From the NCBI GenBank assembly GCA_002412495.1, contig DHVE01000117.1:1-64000 (forward strand): a stretch of DNA of 64,000 bases, read 5' to 3'. The position numbers and the translations under genes were made by a program. How positions within the stretch are numbered: the stretch's first letter is position 1; each line of letters starts with the position of its first letter. Positions 8,195 to 16,810 of this stretch are shown here, one piece after another. The notes under the pieces were generated by a model, which did no database searches, had not been told where the DNA came from, and worked only from the letters and a program-made list of their open reading frames with translations. The stretch comes from Betaproteobacteria bacterium UBA5216 (GTDB lineage: Bacteria; Pseudomonadota; Gammaproteobacteria; Burkholderiales; SG8-41).

Positions 8195-8657
8195 CCTCGT
8201 GCCTCAGCAACCATTTCTTGATGGTGATCGGATCTCCCGCACGCGCGTGCATGAAACCGCCGATGCCGCCCGACGCGAGCACGCGATGACACGGAATCAG
8301 CAAAGGAAGACGATTTTTGCCACAGGCACCGCCCACCGGGCGCGGCGCACTCCTCAGGCACTCGGCAAGCTCCTTATACGTGCGGGTTTGTCCGGCGGAA
8401 ATACCGGAGATCTCGCGCCACACGCGGCACTGAAAATCCGTGCCGCGATATTCAAACGGCAAACTGAATCGAAACCGCGGATCATCGATATAACGCTCGA
8501 TCTGTTTGCACGCGCGCTCCGCCAGTTTATTCAACGGCGCCAGGGTTGCGACGCCGCGCGGCAAGTATTCAATATCCGTCAACAACTCGCCCACCGTGCG
8601 TATGCCCAGCACCGCGAACGGCGTGGCGATTTTCGCCTGAAATAACTCAAGCGACAC
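8172..8657 (-). CDS. Methylated-DNA--[protein]-cysteine S-methyltransferase (Ogt/MGMT type)
   Basis: Suicide repair protein that takes the alkyl group from O6-alkylguanine onto an active-site cysteine. The signature IPCHRVLASGG contains that cysteine, and FQCRVWREISGISAGQTRTYKELA is the usual DNA-recognition helix. I chose GTG 8657 (161 residues). It lies four bases after the TRAP permease stop, with GGGTGA just upstream. An in-frame GTG at 8687 would instead overlap that permease gene and has no usable Shine-Dalgarno. The close packing suggests it is cotranscribed with the permease and xerD, although the functions are unrelated. Confidence 0.92.
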   Translation of the reverse strand: MSLELFQAKIATPFAVLGIRTVGELLTDIEYLPRGVATLAPLNKLAERACKQIERYIDDPRFRFSLPFEYRGTDFQCRVWREISGISAGQTRTYKELAECLRSAPRPVGGACGKNRLPLLIPCHRVLASGGIGGFMHARAGDPITIKKWLLRHEGVRLTAD

Positions 8658-8661
8658 GTCG

Positions 8662-10767
8662 TCACCCGGCGACGGGCCGCACAACACCCTTGCGCACTTT
8701 TTGCAGCATGATGGCCACCACGATGAGACTGATGCCGATCACGTCGAACATCGCTTTAGGATACACCAGCGCAAGCCCCGCGATAATCAGCAACCAGCGC
8801 TCCAGTCGCGTGGTTTGCCGGAACATCCAGCCCTGCACGCCCGCCGCCAGCGCCGCGATGCCAATCATCGCAGTCACGCTGACGATCGCGATATCCACCA
8901 CCGATGCCTTGGCGAGCGCCTTGAATGAGCCCATCAGCAGCAAGCCGAGTCCGGCCGGATCAAGCACGAACATGAACGGCACCAGAAATGCCGGCATGGT
9001 GTACTTCCAGGATTGGAGCGTCGTCTTGTACGGGTCACCGCCGGTAATCGCTGCCGCCGCGAACGGTGACAACGCCGTGGGCGGCGATACCTCGGACAAC
9101 ACTGCGTAGTAGAAAATAAACATGTGCGCCGCGAAATCCGCCACGCCAAGCTGGATCAGCGCCGGCGCCGCGATCACCGCGCAAATGATGTAACTCGCCG
9201 TCACCGGCACCGCAAGGCCGACGATCCACACAATGAGCGAAGTAAACAGCGCCGTCAGCAGCAATTTCACGTCGTGCAGTAGCGCAGGCGTGGGCGACAC
9301 GCCGATCATCGCCAGCCCATTCACAATGCCCTGGCTCCACGAGTCTGCGTAGGTCAGCACAATGGAACTGAATTTCAGCCCCAAACCCGTAAGCGTCACC
9401 ACGCCGACAATCAACCCGGCCGCCGCGCAAGTGGCCGCCACATTCAGCACGCCGATCGAACCGCCTTCCATGGCCTTGCGCAGACCGGAATTCCACAGCC
9501 CCTTGGCAAACGCCGTCTTCCGCGTGAACACTTCATAGGGTATCAAGGCGCAAGTGGGATGCAAAAAGCTCACCAGGAATGCCACCACCGTGGCGTAAAA
9601 GACCGACGCCAGCGGCGAAAATCCCCACACCATGAAGGCAATTATCGCGATCAGCGACAAGAAGTGAAAACCAAACCGCCGGGTGAGATTCCATACCGTA
9701 TCGGCCTTGTTGATTTCAACCTGCTTCATGCCGAATTTGCGTGCATCGATTTCAACCATCAGAAACAGCGCAAAATAAAACAGCAGCGTGGGTATCGTCG
9801 CCATCAACAACACTTCGAGATAGGATACGCGCAAGAACTCGGCGATCAAAAACGCCGCCGCGCCCAGCACGGGCGGCGAAATAATCGCCCCGAGTCCGCC
9901 CGCCGCCAGCAGGCCGCCCGCCGCATCCTTGCCGTAACCGGCTTTCACCAGCATGGGATAGGCCACCGAGCCCAGCGTTACCGTGGTGGCCACGCCGCTG
10001 CCCGAAGGCCCGCCGAGCAGGAACGACGACAGCACGATGGTGCGTCCCGCGCCGGCCGGCCGTCCGCCCATCGCCGCGAACGAAAAGTCGATATAAAACT
10101 TGCCCGCGTTGGAATGTTGCAAAAACGCGCCGTAAATCGTGAACAAAATAATCAGCGTGGATGACACATCGACGGCGGTGCCGAAGATGCCTTCAAGCGT
10201 CATGTACATGTGACCGACGATGCGCGCCACGTCCATGCCCTGATGCGTCCACGGCGGCGGCAACTTCGAGCCGATGAGGGCGTAGAACAGAAAAAGCAGC
10301 ACCACGAAGGGCATGATCCAGCCGGAGCAGCGCCGCACGGCTTCGAGTATCAACAACATCAACGCCACGCCGCAGAATGTATCAAGCGTGCCGGGTGCGG
10401 TGCTGCGCTCCAGAAATGCGTCGCCGCCAAAGAGCAGGTGTCCCATCACATAGAGTGACAGTATCGCCAGCAGCCAATCCCACCACCACACACGATTGCG
10501 AAACCGTTTCGCCATCGGAAACAGCAGGAACACCAGGAACAACATGAACGTTACATGGATGCCGCGCAAGATGTGCGTGGGCATGATGCTCATCGCCGCG
10601 TACAGATGAAACACCGTCATCGCGATGGCGAGTACCGCCACCATCGTGCCCAGCCAGCCGGTCAGCTTGTTGGATGCGCCTTCCTCGACCTCGATGAATT
10701 CCTCGGCCTTCTTGAGGGCTTCGTCACTGATGGTCGCAGGCGCGGTGGGTGTTGCGGGTGTGCTCAT
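8662..10767 (-). CDS. TRAP transporter permease, 4TM/12TM (DctQ-DctM) fusion
   Basis: Membrane permease of 701 residues in which the small (about four TM segments, residues about 30-190) and large (about 12 TM segments, the rest) TRAP subunits are fused. This is the form that partners TAXI-type binding proteins. The large part has the DctM-like stretch SSFLLGGPSGSGVATTVTLG and GGLGAIISPPVLGAAAF. It works as a cation-coupled uptake system for organic acids. The TAXI binding protein gene is immediately upstream, separated by a terminator. No Shine-Dalgarno is clear before ATG 10767. Confidence 0.94.
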   Translation of the reverse strand: MSTPATPTAPATISDEALKKAEEFIEVEEGASNKLTGWLGTMVAVLAIAMTVFHLYAAMSIMPTHILRGIHVTFMLFLVFLLFPMAKRFRNRVWWWDWLLAILSLYVMGHLLFGGDAFLERSTAPGTLDTFCGVALMLLILEAVRRCSGWIMPFVVLLFLFYALIGSKLPPPWTHQGMDVARIVGHMYMTLEGIFGTAVDVSSTLIILFTIYGAFLQHSNAGKFYIDFSFAAMGGRPAGAGRTIVLSSFLLGGPSGSGVATTVTLGSVAYPMLVKAGYGKDAAGGLLAAGGLGAIISPPVLGAAAFLIAEFLRVSYLEVLLMATIPTLLFYFALFLMVEIDARKFGMKQVEINKADTVWNLTRRFGFHFLSLIAIIAFMVWGFSPLASVFYATVVAFLVSFLHPTCALIPYEVFTRKTAFAKGLWNSGLRKAMEGGSIGVLNVAATCAAAGLIVGVVTLTGLGLKFSSIVLTYADSWSQGIVNGLAMIGVSPTPALLHDVKLLLTALFTSLIVWIVGLAVPVTASYIICAVIAAPALIQLGVADFAAHMFIFYYAVLSEVSPPTALSPFAAAAITGGDPYKTTLQSWKYTMPAFLVPFMFVLDPAGLGLLLMGSFKALAKASVVDIAIVSVTAMIGIAALAAGVQGWMFRQTTRLERWLLIIAGLALVYPKAMFDVIGISLIVVAIMLQKVRKGVVRPVAG

Positions 10768-10799
10768 GATCGGAAGGTTCTTGGTAACGCGTACCGCAC

Positions 10800-10829
10800 A
10801 AAAAACCCCGCCTCGAATCGAGAGCGGGG
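10800..10829 (-). terminator. Intercistronic terminator between TAXI binding protein and permease genes
   Basis: On the minus strand, CCCCGC and an inner CTCGA arm pair with their complements across 10806-10829, with one bulged base, followed by a six-U run (10800-10805). Partial termination here would give more binding protein than permease, a common need for such transporters. The structure is clear; the degree of readthrough is inference. Confidence 0.75.
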
Positions 10830-10868
10830 TCTAACACGATTGCGGCGCAGTGTGCGTAACACTTTTTG

Positions 10869-11828
10869 CTATTGGACTTTCACACCCTTTTCGGCGAAGT
10901 ATTTGATCGCGCCCGGATGAAATGGCACCACCGAAGCCGCGTTGGTTTGGTATTTCAAATCGAAATTGCGCGATTCAGGGTGCACCCGTTCCATCTCGGC
11001 CTTTCGGTCGAATATGGTTTTCACGATGTCATAGGCCACCTGATCCGAAACATCGGCACGCGCCAGCAACACGTTCCACACCGTTGCTATGCGATTCGGC
11101 TGTTCCTGCCCCGGATAGGCCTTGGCGGGTATGGTGTCGCGCACATACAGCGGCCCGTAAATCTTGTTCATGCCTGCCACGCCGTCGTCATGATCAATGA
11201 GTTTGATCTTCACGCCCGGCGTCGCCGCCAGTTCAGTGACCGCCGCCGTGGGAATGCCACCCACCCAGAAAAATGCATCGAGTTTTTTGTCCTTGATCGC
11301 GTCAGCCGACTTGCCCGGATCAAGACGTTCCTGCGTGAAATCCTTGAACGTCATGCCGTGCGCCTCGGTCAGGCGCAGCGCCATCACTTCAGTGGCGCTG
11401 TTGACCGCCCCCGTTGAAACGCGCTTGCCCTTCAGATCGGCAAACTTGTTGATGCCCGTGCCGTCAATGGTCACCACATGCATGCGGTTCGGGTACAGCA
11501 CCATCAGCGCGCGCACGGGCACTGCCCCCGCCGCGAACTTGTGTTGCCCCTTGAAGGCATCCCAACTCGCATCCGCCATGGAAAACGACACGTCGGCTTT
11601 TTTATTGGCCATCAATTGCAGATTCGCCACCGAACCCGCCGTGGTACCAGCCGTCGCATTGAGCGTAGGCACGTACTTGGTGAGCAAATCCGCCAAGCCG
11701 CCGCCCATCGGGTAATACACGCCCGCCGTTGGCCCAGTGGCGATAAAAATATTGAGTTTGTCCTGCGCCGCGACCGGCAAGGCAATCGCCACAAAGACAA
11801 TTGCCAACCATTTGTTTATAAAAGACAT
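10869..11828 (-). CDS. TAXI-family TRAP transporter solute-binding protein
   Basis: Periplasmic binding protein of 319 residues with a signal peptide (MSFINKWLAIVFVAIALPVAAQ). The TAXI signature region reads IATGPTAGVYYPMGGGLADL, and ATAGTTAGSVANLQLM follows. It presents a ligand to the downstream fused permease. TAXI proteins of known function bind C4-dicarboxylates, glutamate or similar acids; the ligand here is unknown. A GGAGG Shine-Dalgarno precedes ATG 11828. Confidence 0.94.
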   Translation of the reverse strand: MSFINKWLAIVFVAIALPVAAQDKLNIFIATGPTAGVYYPMGGGLADLLTKYVPTLNATAGTTAGSVANLQLMANKKADVSFSMADASWDAFKGQHKFAAGAVPVRALMVLYPNRMHVVTIDGTGINKFADLKGKRVSTGAVNSATEVMALRLTEAHGMTFKDFTQERLDPGKSADAIKDKKLDAFFWVGGIPTAAVTELAATPGVKIKLIDHDDGVAGMNKIYGPLYVRDTIPAKAYPGQEQPNRIATVWNVLLARADVSDQVAYDIVKTIFDRKAEMERVHPESRNFDLKYQTNAASVVPFHPGAIKYFAEKGVKVQ

Positions 11829-11893
11829 TTATCCGCCTCCAGTTGGGATTTTCGGCTCGCTGTAGTGTAGGCCGTTAACGGCGTTGGGGCAAA

Positions 11894-12316
11894 CTACACC
11901 TTGGCAAACAGTTTACTCGGGTCTTTAAACGCCTTGAACTCCAACGCATTGCCACTGGGATCCAGAAAAAACATGCTGGATTGCTCTCCGATGGTGCCAA
12001 CAAACCGCACATCGGGTTCGATCAGGAATTTCGTGCCCGCCTTCACCAGCCGGTCGCGCAGCGACTCCCATTTCGGCATCGGCAGTACCAGGCCAAAATG
12101 TCGTATCGGCACGGCGTCGCCGTCCACCCCCGACGTGGCGGCCTTGCCCGTGGCGTGCGGCGCGCGATAGGCGACGATCTGATGACCGAAAAAATTAAAG
12201 TCGATCCAGTCCCCATCCGCACGGCCTTCGGTACAGCCGAGCAAACCGCCATAAAACGCGCGCGCTTCGGCCAGATCGTTGACGGGAAAGGCGAGGTGAA
12301 ACGGGGCAAGTGTCAT
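11894..12316 (-). CDS. VOC (glyoxalase/dioxygenase superfamily) protein
   Basis: A 140-residue protein of the vicinal-oxygen-chelate fold. FHLAFPVNDLAEARAFYGGLLGC is the typical first beta-alpha-beta unit, and MFFLDPSGNALEFKAF is the typical end with a metal-ligand Glu. RHFGLVLP provides another candidate ligand (His). The substrate is unknown. An in-frame GTG at 12331 is also possible; ATG 12316 is preferred because the fold begins right after it. It ends 38 bases after the TAXI gene's start region and is cotranscribable with it. Confidence 0.85.
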   Translation of the reverse strand: MTLAPFHLAFPVNDLAEARAFYGGLLGCTEGRADGDWIDFNFFGHQIVAYRAPHATGKAATSGVDGDAVPIRHFGLVLPMPKWESLRDRLVKAGTKFLIEPDVRFVGTIGEQSSMFFLDPSGNALEFKAFKDPSKLFAKV

Positions 12317-12394
12317 CGGCAAATCATCCACGGCATGGGAAACCTGCGCGGATTTTACATGGGCCGCCCCATGAAACGCTTGACCCCGGTCAGG

Positions 12395-13027
12395 TCAGCC
12401 CGGAAAACGCCGGTTCAAATCGGCGATTTGTTCCGCCGTCAGCAAACGGACCGGCTGCCCCTTCAGCAGCAACATCAGCCGCGCGGTTTGCTCCAGTTCC
12501 TCGATGGCATACACCGCCGCCGTCAATGACGTGCCGGCGACCACGGGGCCGTGATGCGCCAACAAAATCGCGTGGTGTTTGCCCGCGAGCTTGCGCACCG
12601 CCTCCGCCAACGCCATATCCCCCGGCGCGTAATAGGGCGCCAGCGCGAGCTTACCCACCTGCATTACCGCATAGGCCGTGATGGGCGGAAACACATCCGC
12701 CGGATTCAGCCCGTCGAGGCACGACACCGCCACCGCGTGCAGGCTGTGCAGATGCACCACCGCCGTACTCGTGGGACGCTCGCCATACATGCCCAGATGC
12801 AGGAACGCTTCTTTCGAGGGTGTATCGCCACTGATCAGTCTGCCGTTGCCGTCCAGCCGTGAAATTTTAGCGGGGTCAAGCCGGCCAAGGCATGAGTTGG
12901 TGGGCGTCAGCAGGTAGCCATCGGCCAGCTTCACGCTGATGTTGCCCGCGCTGCCGTGCGCGAGGCCACGATCGTAGAGCGACTTGCCGAGCTCGGCTAT
13001 TTGATCGCGTAACGCGTTTTCATTCAT
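12395..13027 (-). CDS. Class II aldolase/adducin family, OtnC-like 3-oxo-tetronate 4-phosphate decarboxylase
   Basis: A 210-residue zinc-dependent aldolase-type enzyme. The metal-binding pair is in VVHLHSLHAVAVS and a third ligand in LAHHGPVV; the N-terminus has GSAGNISVKLADGYLLTPTNS. Its ATG overlaps the stop of the upstream kinase by four bases (ATGA). That kinase is OtnK-like, so the pair most likely phosphorylates and then decarboxylates a 3-oxo-tetronate to yield dihydroxyacetone phosphate and CO2. The assignment rests on family and pairing rather than a diagnostic residue. Confidence 0.88.
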   Translation of the reverse strand: MNENALRDQIAELGKSLYDRGLAHGSAGNISVKLADGYLLTPTNSCLGRLDPAKISRLDGNGRLISGDTPSKEAFLHLGMYGERPTSTAVVHLHSLHAVAVSCLDGLNPADVFPPITAYAVMQVGKLALAPYYAPGDMALAEAVRKLAGKHHAILLAHHGPVVAGTSLTAAVYAIEELEQTARLMLLLKGQPVRLLTAEQIADLNRRFPG

Positions 13028-14274
13028 CGTTGCAGCACCTGAAAAGCTTTCACAAAAAAGTCCTCGCCGCCAAAGTTGCCGGACTTCAACACCAATGCAA
13101 TGCGCTTATCGCCGATGCTCATGGTCCACGGCACGCCGGGATCGATTTGAGGCCCGATGCGCAGCGCCTCGATGCCCAGCGCCTGCACCACCGCGCCGGA
13201 TGTTTCGCCACCTGCCACCACCATTTGATCAACGCCCGCTTCGACCAGCGCGCTCGCAAGCGACGCCAGCGCATTTTCAATTAACTGCCCCGCGTTCGCC
13301 GCGCCGAGACGGGATTGTATCGCCTGCACATCCGCGGGTTCGGCCGTCGAATAGATCAACACCGGGCTGGTTGCCAGTAACGGCTTTGCCCAGTCGAGCA
13401 AACACGCGATTTCCGGCTCGCCGGCCGCGAGCTTTGCCACATCCAGTGCGCGCGCCGCGCCGCCCTGCCGTTTGAAATGCGCCACCTGTGCATTGGTCGC
13501 CACGGAACAACTGCCCGAGACGACGGCGCGAAAACCATTTACACGCGGCAAAGCGTTCGCCACCACGCCGGATAACGCATAATTCTGCGGCAGGCCGATG
13601 GCCACACCTGATCCCGCGGTCACCAGCGGCAGATCGCGCACCGCGCACCCCAGCCGCAACAGATCCTCGTTATTCAACACATCCACGATTGCGGCTTTCA
13701 CGCCCGCGGCCTTCAGCGCGTCGATGCGCGCGCGTATCGCCTCCGGCCCGCGCGCGACATCCGCGTAATCGATCAAGCCAACCTTGCCTTGCATCTGCGC
13801 CTGCAGAACGCGCACCAGATTGGCGTCGCGCATCGGCGTCAGCGGGTGATCGCGCATGCCCGATTCATCCAGCGGCACATCGCCGACGAACAAATGGCCC
13901 TTATAGATCGTGCGTCCCGCCGCTGGGAACGCCGGGCAGGCAATGGTGAAATCGCAGTTGAGCGCCTGCATCAGCGCCTCGGTCACCGGGCCGATATTGC
14001 CCGCCGGCGTGGAATCGAACGTCGAGCAATACTTTAAATAAATCTGTTTGCAATCCTGTTGTCGCAACCACTTTAGCGCGGCGAGCGATTGCGCCACGGC
14101 GTCCGCGGCCGCGATGGTGCGCGACTTCAATGCCACCACGACGGCATCCACGTCTTCCTGTAATGGTTGATGCGGAACACCCACCGTTTGCACCGTACGC
14201 AGGCCGCCGCGCACGAGGTTATTCGCGAGATCGGTGGCGCCGGTGAAATCGTCGGCAATGCAGCCCAATAACAT
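13024..14274 (-). CDS. OtnK-like 3-oxo-tetronate kinase (four-carbon acid sugar kinase, DUF1537 family)
   Basis: A 416-residue two-domain kinase. The N-terminal domain starts LLGCIADDFTGATDLANNL, the substrate-binding signature of the family. The C-terminal nucleotide-binding domain has VVAGGETSGAVVQALG and LALVLKSGNFG-like sequence near the end. ATG 14274 is chosen because the family begins exactly there; it lies one base after the stop of the upstream hydrolase. It forms an overlapping operon with that hydrolase and the OtnC-like gene. The exact acid sugar (threonate, erythronate or other) cannot be read from sequence. Confidence 0.9.
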   Translation of the reverse strand: MLLGCIADDFTGATDLANNLVRGGLRTVQTVGVPHQPLQEDVDAVVVALKSRTIAAADAVAQSLAALKWLRQQDCKQIYLKYCSTFDSTPAGNIGPVTEALMQALNCDFTIACPAFPAAGRTIYKGHLFVGDVPLDESGMRDHPLTPMRDANLVRVLQAQMQGKVGLIDYADVARGPEAIRARIDALKAAGVKAAIVDVLNNEDLLRLGCAVRDLPLVTAGSGVAIGLPQNYALSGVVANALPRVNGFRAVVSGSCSVATNAQVAHFKRQGGAARALDVAKLAAGEPEIACLLDWAKPLLATSPVLIYSTAEPADVQAIQSRLGAANAGQLIENALASLASALVEAGVDQMVVAGGETSGAVVQALGIEALRIGPQIDPGVPWTMSIGDKRIALVLKSGNFGGEDFFVKAFQVLQR

Positions 14275-14275
14275 G

Positions 14276-15259
14276 CTAGTCCACAAAAAAACGGCTGAAA
14301 TGCTCAACAATCCGGTCCGGCATTTCTTCCTGCATGTAGTGGCCGCAATTCATCGCATCGGTGTCGGTGATGTTGCTTGCGTACTGTTGCCAGATAGTCA
14401 GAAACTCTTTCGCGCGTTCCGGTGAATGCCCGCGCGCGCCCCATAGCAACATCAGCGGCATGGCGAGCTTTTTGTCCTTGTCCGCGGTGTCCATCACAAA
14501 ATCGCAGGTCGCCGTCGCACGATAATCGCGGCACGACCCGGTGATGGTTTTCAGCGTATAGCAGCGTATGTATTCGGCCATCGCGCCCTCGGTCAAAAAC
14601 CCCAAGCCCGTGCCGCCGCGAATCACCATGCGACTTTTCAGAAAATATTCCGCCGGCACCGCGCTGATCATGCGCTCCGGAAACGGCTCGGGTTGCGCCA
14701 TGAAAGCCCAATGCCAGGTGCCGATCACCCACGCCTTGGTCGGGTGATTCCACACGTAGTGATTGGGAATAATATCCATCAGGCACACCTTGCGAATGCG
14801 CTCCGGATGATCGGTGCACAACCGATGCACCGTGCGCCCGCCGCGATCATGGCCTGCAACAAAAAACGTGTCGTAGCCCAACTGATCCATGATTTCCAGC
14901 AGATCATTCGCCATCGAACGAAAGCTGTAATTGACGTGATCCGCGCCCGGCTCCGGCAGCGAGCTGTCGCCGTAGCCGCGCAAATCAGGAAGGATCACGT
15001 GATAGTGTTGCGCAAGCCGCGCGGCGACCTTGTACCAGCAGGTATGGTTTTGCGGATTGCCATGCACCAGCAACAGCGGGGGCTTGCCACCGCCCGTGCC
15101 CGAATGCCCACTGTGGCGTAAGCGAATCGTCGCGCCACGGGCGCGTACATCCATATGCTCAAAGCCGGGAAAATGCGCGGCCACTTCGGCGCTGCCCCAG
15201 CGCGTGGGGTCGCGCGTGTAATCGTCTGCCGTGGCGGCGGCCATGATATTCAAAGGCAT
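14276..15259 (-). CDS. Alpha/beta hydrolase closely resembling fluoroacetate (haloacetate) dehalogenase
   Basis: A 327-residue alpha/beta hydrolase. The oxyanion-hole segment HGNPQNHTCW (from H66) and nucleophile motif GHDRGGR are present, so the nucleophile is Asp138 rather than Ser. With a constant offset of about 28, the residues known in Rhodopseudomonas fluoroacetate dehalogenase are all found: D138, R139, R142, D162, H183, W184, Y246 and H307. That set includes the carboxylate-binding Arg pair and the halide-binding His/Trp/Tyr. This argues for C-halogen (possibly C-F) hydrolysis. It precedes otnK-like and otnC-like genes with a one-base gap. A GGGAG lies upstream of ATG 15259. Confidence 0.85.
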   Translation of the reverse strand: MPLNIMAAATADDYTRDPTRWGSAEVAAHFPGFEHMDVRARGATIRLRHSGHSGTGGGKPPLLLVHGNPQNHTCWYKVAARLAQHYHVILPDLRGYGDSSLPEPGADHVNYSFRSMANDLLEIMDQLGYDTFFVAGHDRGGRTVHRLCTDHPERIRKVCLMDIIPNHYVWNHPTKAWVIGTWHWAFMAQPEPFPERMISAVPAEYFLKSRMVIRGGTGLGFLTEGAMAEYIRCYTLKTITGSCRDYRATATCDFVMDTADKDKKLAMPLMLLWGARGHSPERAKEFLTIWQQYASNITDTDAMNCGHYMQEEMPDRIVEHFSRFFVD

Positions 15260-15337
15260 TTACTTGCGCTCCCGGATTGATTGTTGCGGCTTCATTGTTT
15301 ATCGTGCGTATCGTGTCAAGGCGAATTTTAACAATAA

Positions 15338-15603
15338 GAGTGCCTAACATAATGAAACGCATGCGCCGTTGTGTCCAAAATCGGTGGTGGCGCGAAGGAC
15401 GAGGAGACTCATATCGCGAATATGATCGACGAGTCCGACAAAGCCAGCATCAATTTTGGACACAACCCGGAGGGCTGGCGTGAGTTTTGCCTCAGGGCTT
15501 TGTCGCACGGCTTGCGCATATTCGCGATATGCTCTGCGCCGCGCTTCGCGCCCTGAAGCAAAATCGTGCCAGCGTCGCATGCGTTTCATTATGCTAGGCA
15601 CTC
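15338..15603. repeat. 266-bp palindromic repeat element (MITE/REPIN-like)
   Basis: The ends are 28-base inverted repeats differing at one position (15338-15365 and 15576-15603), beginning GAGTGCCTA and ending in the CGCATGCG palindrome. The inner sequence is also roughly mirrored: a segment with ATATCGCGAATATG occurs in each half in opposite sense, and ATTTTGGACACAA is inverted against TTGTGTCCAAAAT within the left half. A TAA flanks both sides, a possible 3-base target duplication. No transposase is encoded. The 359-base gap between the hydrolase and the dehydrogenase gene holds nothing else. Confidence 0.75.
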
Positions 15604-15618
15604 TAACAAGGAACCCCC

Positions 15619-16674
15619 ATGAAAATTCTCGTACTCCCCGGTGACGGCATCGGCCCTGAAATCACCCAAGCCACGCTCACGGTGCTCAATCGCGCCAACG
15701 ACAAATTCAAACTCGGCCTAGAATGGGATCAACGCGACATGGGCTTGGTCACGCTGAAATCCAAAGGCTCCACGCTGCCCGACGACGTGATGGAAGCCGC
15801 GCGCAAGGCGCCGGGCATCATCCTTGGCCCCGTGGATCACCTGATCTACCCGACGCGCGAAAAAGGCGGCATCAATCCGTCGGGCGAATTTCGCACCAAG
15901 CTGGATTTGTTCGCCAACATCCGCCCGGCGATTTCGCGCATGGGCACGGGGCTGACCGGCAAGCCGATTGATCTGGTGATTTTCCGCGAATGCACCGAAG
16001 GGTTTTATTCGGATCGCAATATGTTCATGGGCAAAGCGGAATTCATGCCCACCGAAGACATGGCGATTGCCGTGCGCAAAGTCACCGCGCGCCAGTGCGA
16101 ACGCATCACACGCGTGGCGTTTGACTGGGCGCGCAAGCGCCGCAAAAAAGTCACCGCCGTGCACAAGGCCAACGTGTTTCATATTTCCGACGGTTTATTT
16201 TTGCGCGAAGTACGCAAGGTCGCCAAGGAGTATCCGGACGTCGAACTCGACGAAAAAATCGTTGATGCCATGGCGGCACTGCTGGTGCGCCACCCCGACC
16301 GTTTTGACTGCATCGTCACCGGCAATATGTTCGGCGACATTTTGTCGGACGAAGCCTCCGAAATTTCCGGCGGCCTGGGCCTCGCCGCGTCCACCATGGC
16401 GGGTGACGACGCCTGTTGCGCGCAAGCCCAGCACGGCTCCGCACCCGACATCGCGGGCATGGACAAAGCCAATCCCACGTCGCTGATATTGTCGGCGGCG
16501 ATGCTGCTCGACTGGCTGAGCATTCGTCACAAGCGCGCCGAATTCGACGCCGCCGCCAAGGCGATTGACGCGGCCATCAACACCGCGCTGCAAAAACCCG
16601 AAACCCGCACGCCGGATATCGGCGGCAAGCTGGGCACGCAGGCGTTTGCCAAACACGTGGCGTCGTTGGTGTAA
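15619..16674 (+). CDS. Isocitrate/isopropylmalate dehydrogenase-family protein
   Basis: A 351-residue NAD(P)-dependent beta-decarboxylating dehydrogenase. It starts LVLPGDGIGPEITQATL, the family nucleotide/substrate motif, and carries NMFGDILSDEASEISGGLGLA with the metal-binding Asp residues. VHKANVFHISDGLFL provides the catalytic Lys. It lacks clear features assigning it to LeuB, isocitrate or tartrate dehydrogenase; the setting near OtnK/OtnC-like and Ldh-like genes favours a hydroxy-acid substrate other than those of core metabolism. AAGGA lies seven bases before ATG 15619. A strong terminator-like structure follows. Confidence 0.88.
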   Translation: MKILVLPGDGIGPEITQATLTVLNRANDKFKLGLEWDQRDMGLVTLKSKGSTLPDDVMEAARKAPGIILGPVDHLIYPTREKGGINPSGEFRTKLDLFANIRPAISRMGTGLTGKPIDLVIFRECTEGFYSDRNMFMGKAEFMPTEDMAIAVRKVTARQCERITRVAFDWARKRRKKVTAVHKANVFHISDGLFLREVRKVAKEYPDVELDEKIVDAMAALLVRHPDRFDCIVTGNMFGDILSDEASEISGGLGLAASTMAGDDACCAQAQHGSAPDIAGMDKANPTSLILSAAMLLDWLSIRHKRAEFDAAAKAIDAAINTALQKPETRTPDIGGKLGTQAFAKHVASLV

Positions 16675-16675
16675 A

Positions 16676-16702
16676 AAACAATTTAAAAATAAATACTTAA
16701 CA
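16676..16702 (+). repeat. AT-rich intergenic motif, copy 2
   Basis: Core AAAAATAA at 16685-16692 (one change from AAAAACAA), followed by ATACTTAA as in copy 1. It starts directly after the dehydrogenase stop codon. Confidence 0.5.
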
Positions 16703-16714
16703 AACGCACCCCAA

Positions 16715-16796
16715 GGCACAAAGGAAGCGCAAAGAAATCCGGAACGGCCTTGCCTTTCTTTGCGGGGTTTCTTTGCGCCTTTGCGGTGCTTTTTTG
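16715..16796 (+). terminator. Long imperfect inverted repeat with T-run (terminator-like repeat)
   Basis: The arms 16715-16737 and 16768-16789 pair over most of their length (motif GCGCAAAGAAA against TTTCTTTGCGC), and the right arm runs directly into a run of seven T. It lies after the dehydrogenase gene and could stop its transcript. The CTTTGCG-type words are also typical of dispersed bacterial repeats, so it may be a repeat acting as a terminator. Confidence 0.6.
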
Positions 16797-16810
16797 TTCT
16801 ACTGGAACCC

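Noticed and set aside
15277..15601. Short open frames of both strands beginning MKRMRR
   Set aside because: They are produced by the mirror-image repeat element; the similar start in both directions comes from its inverted ends.
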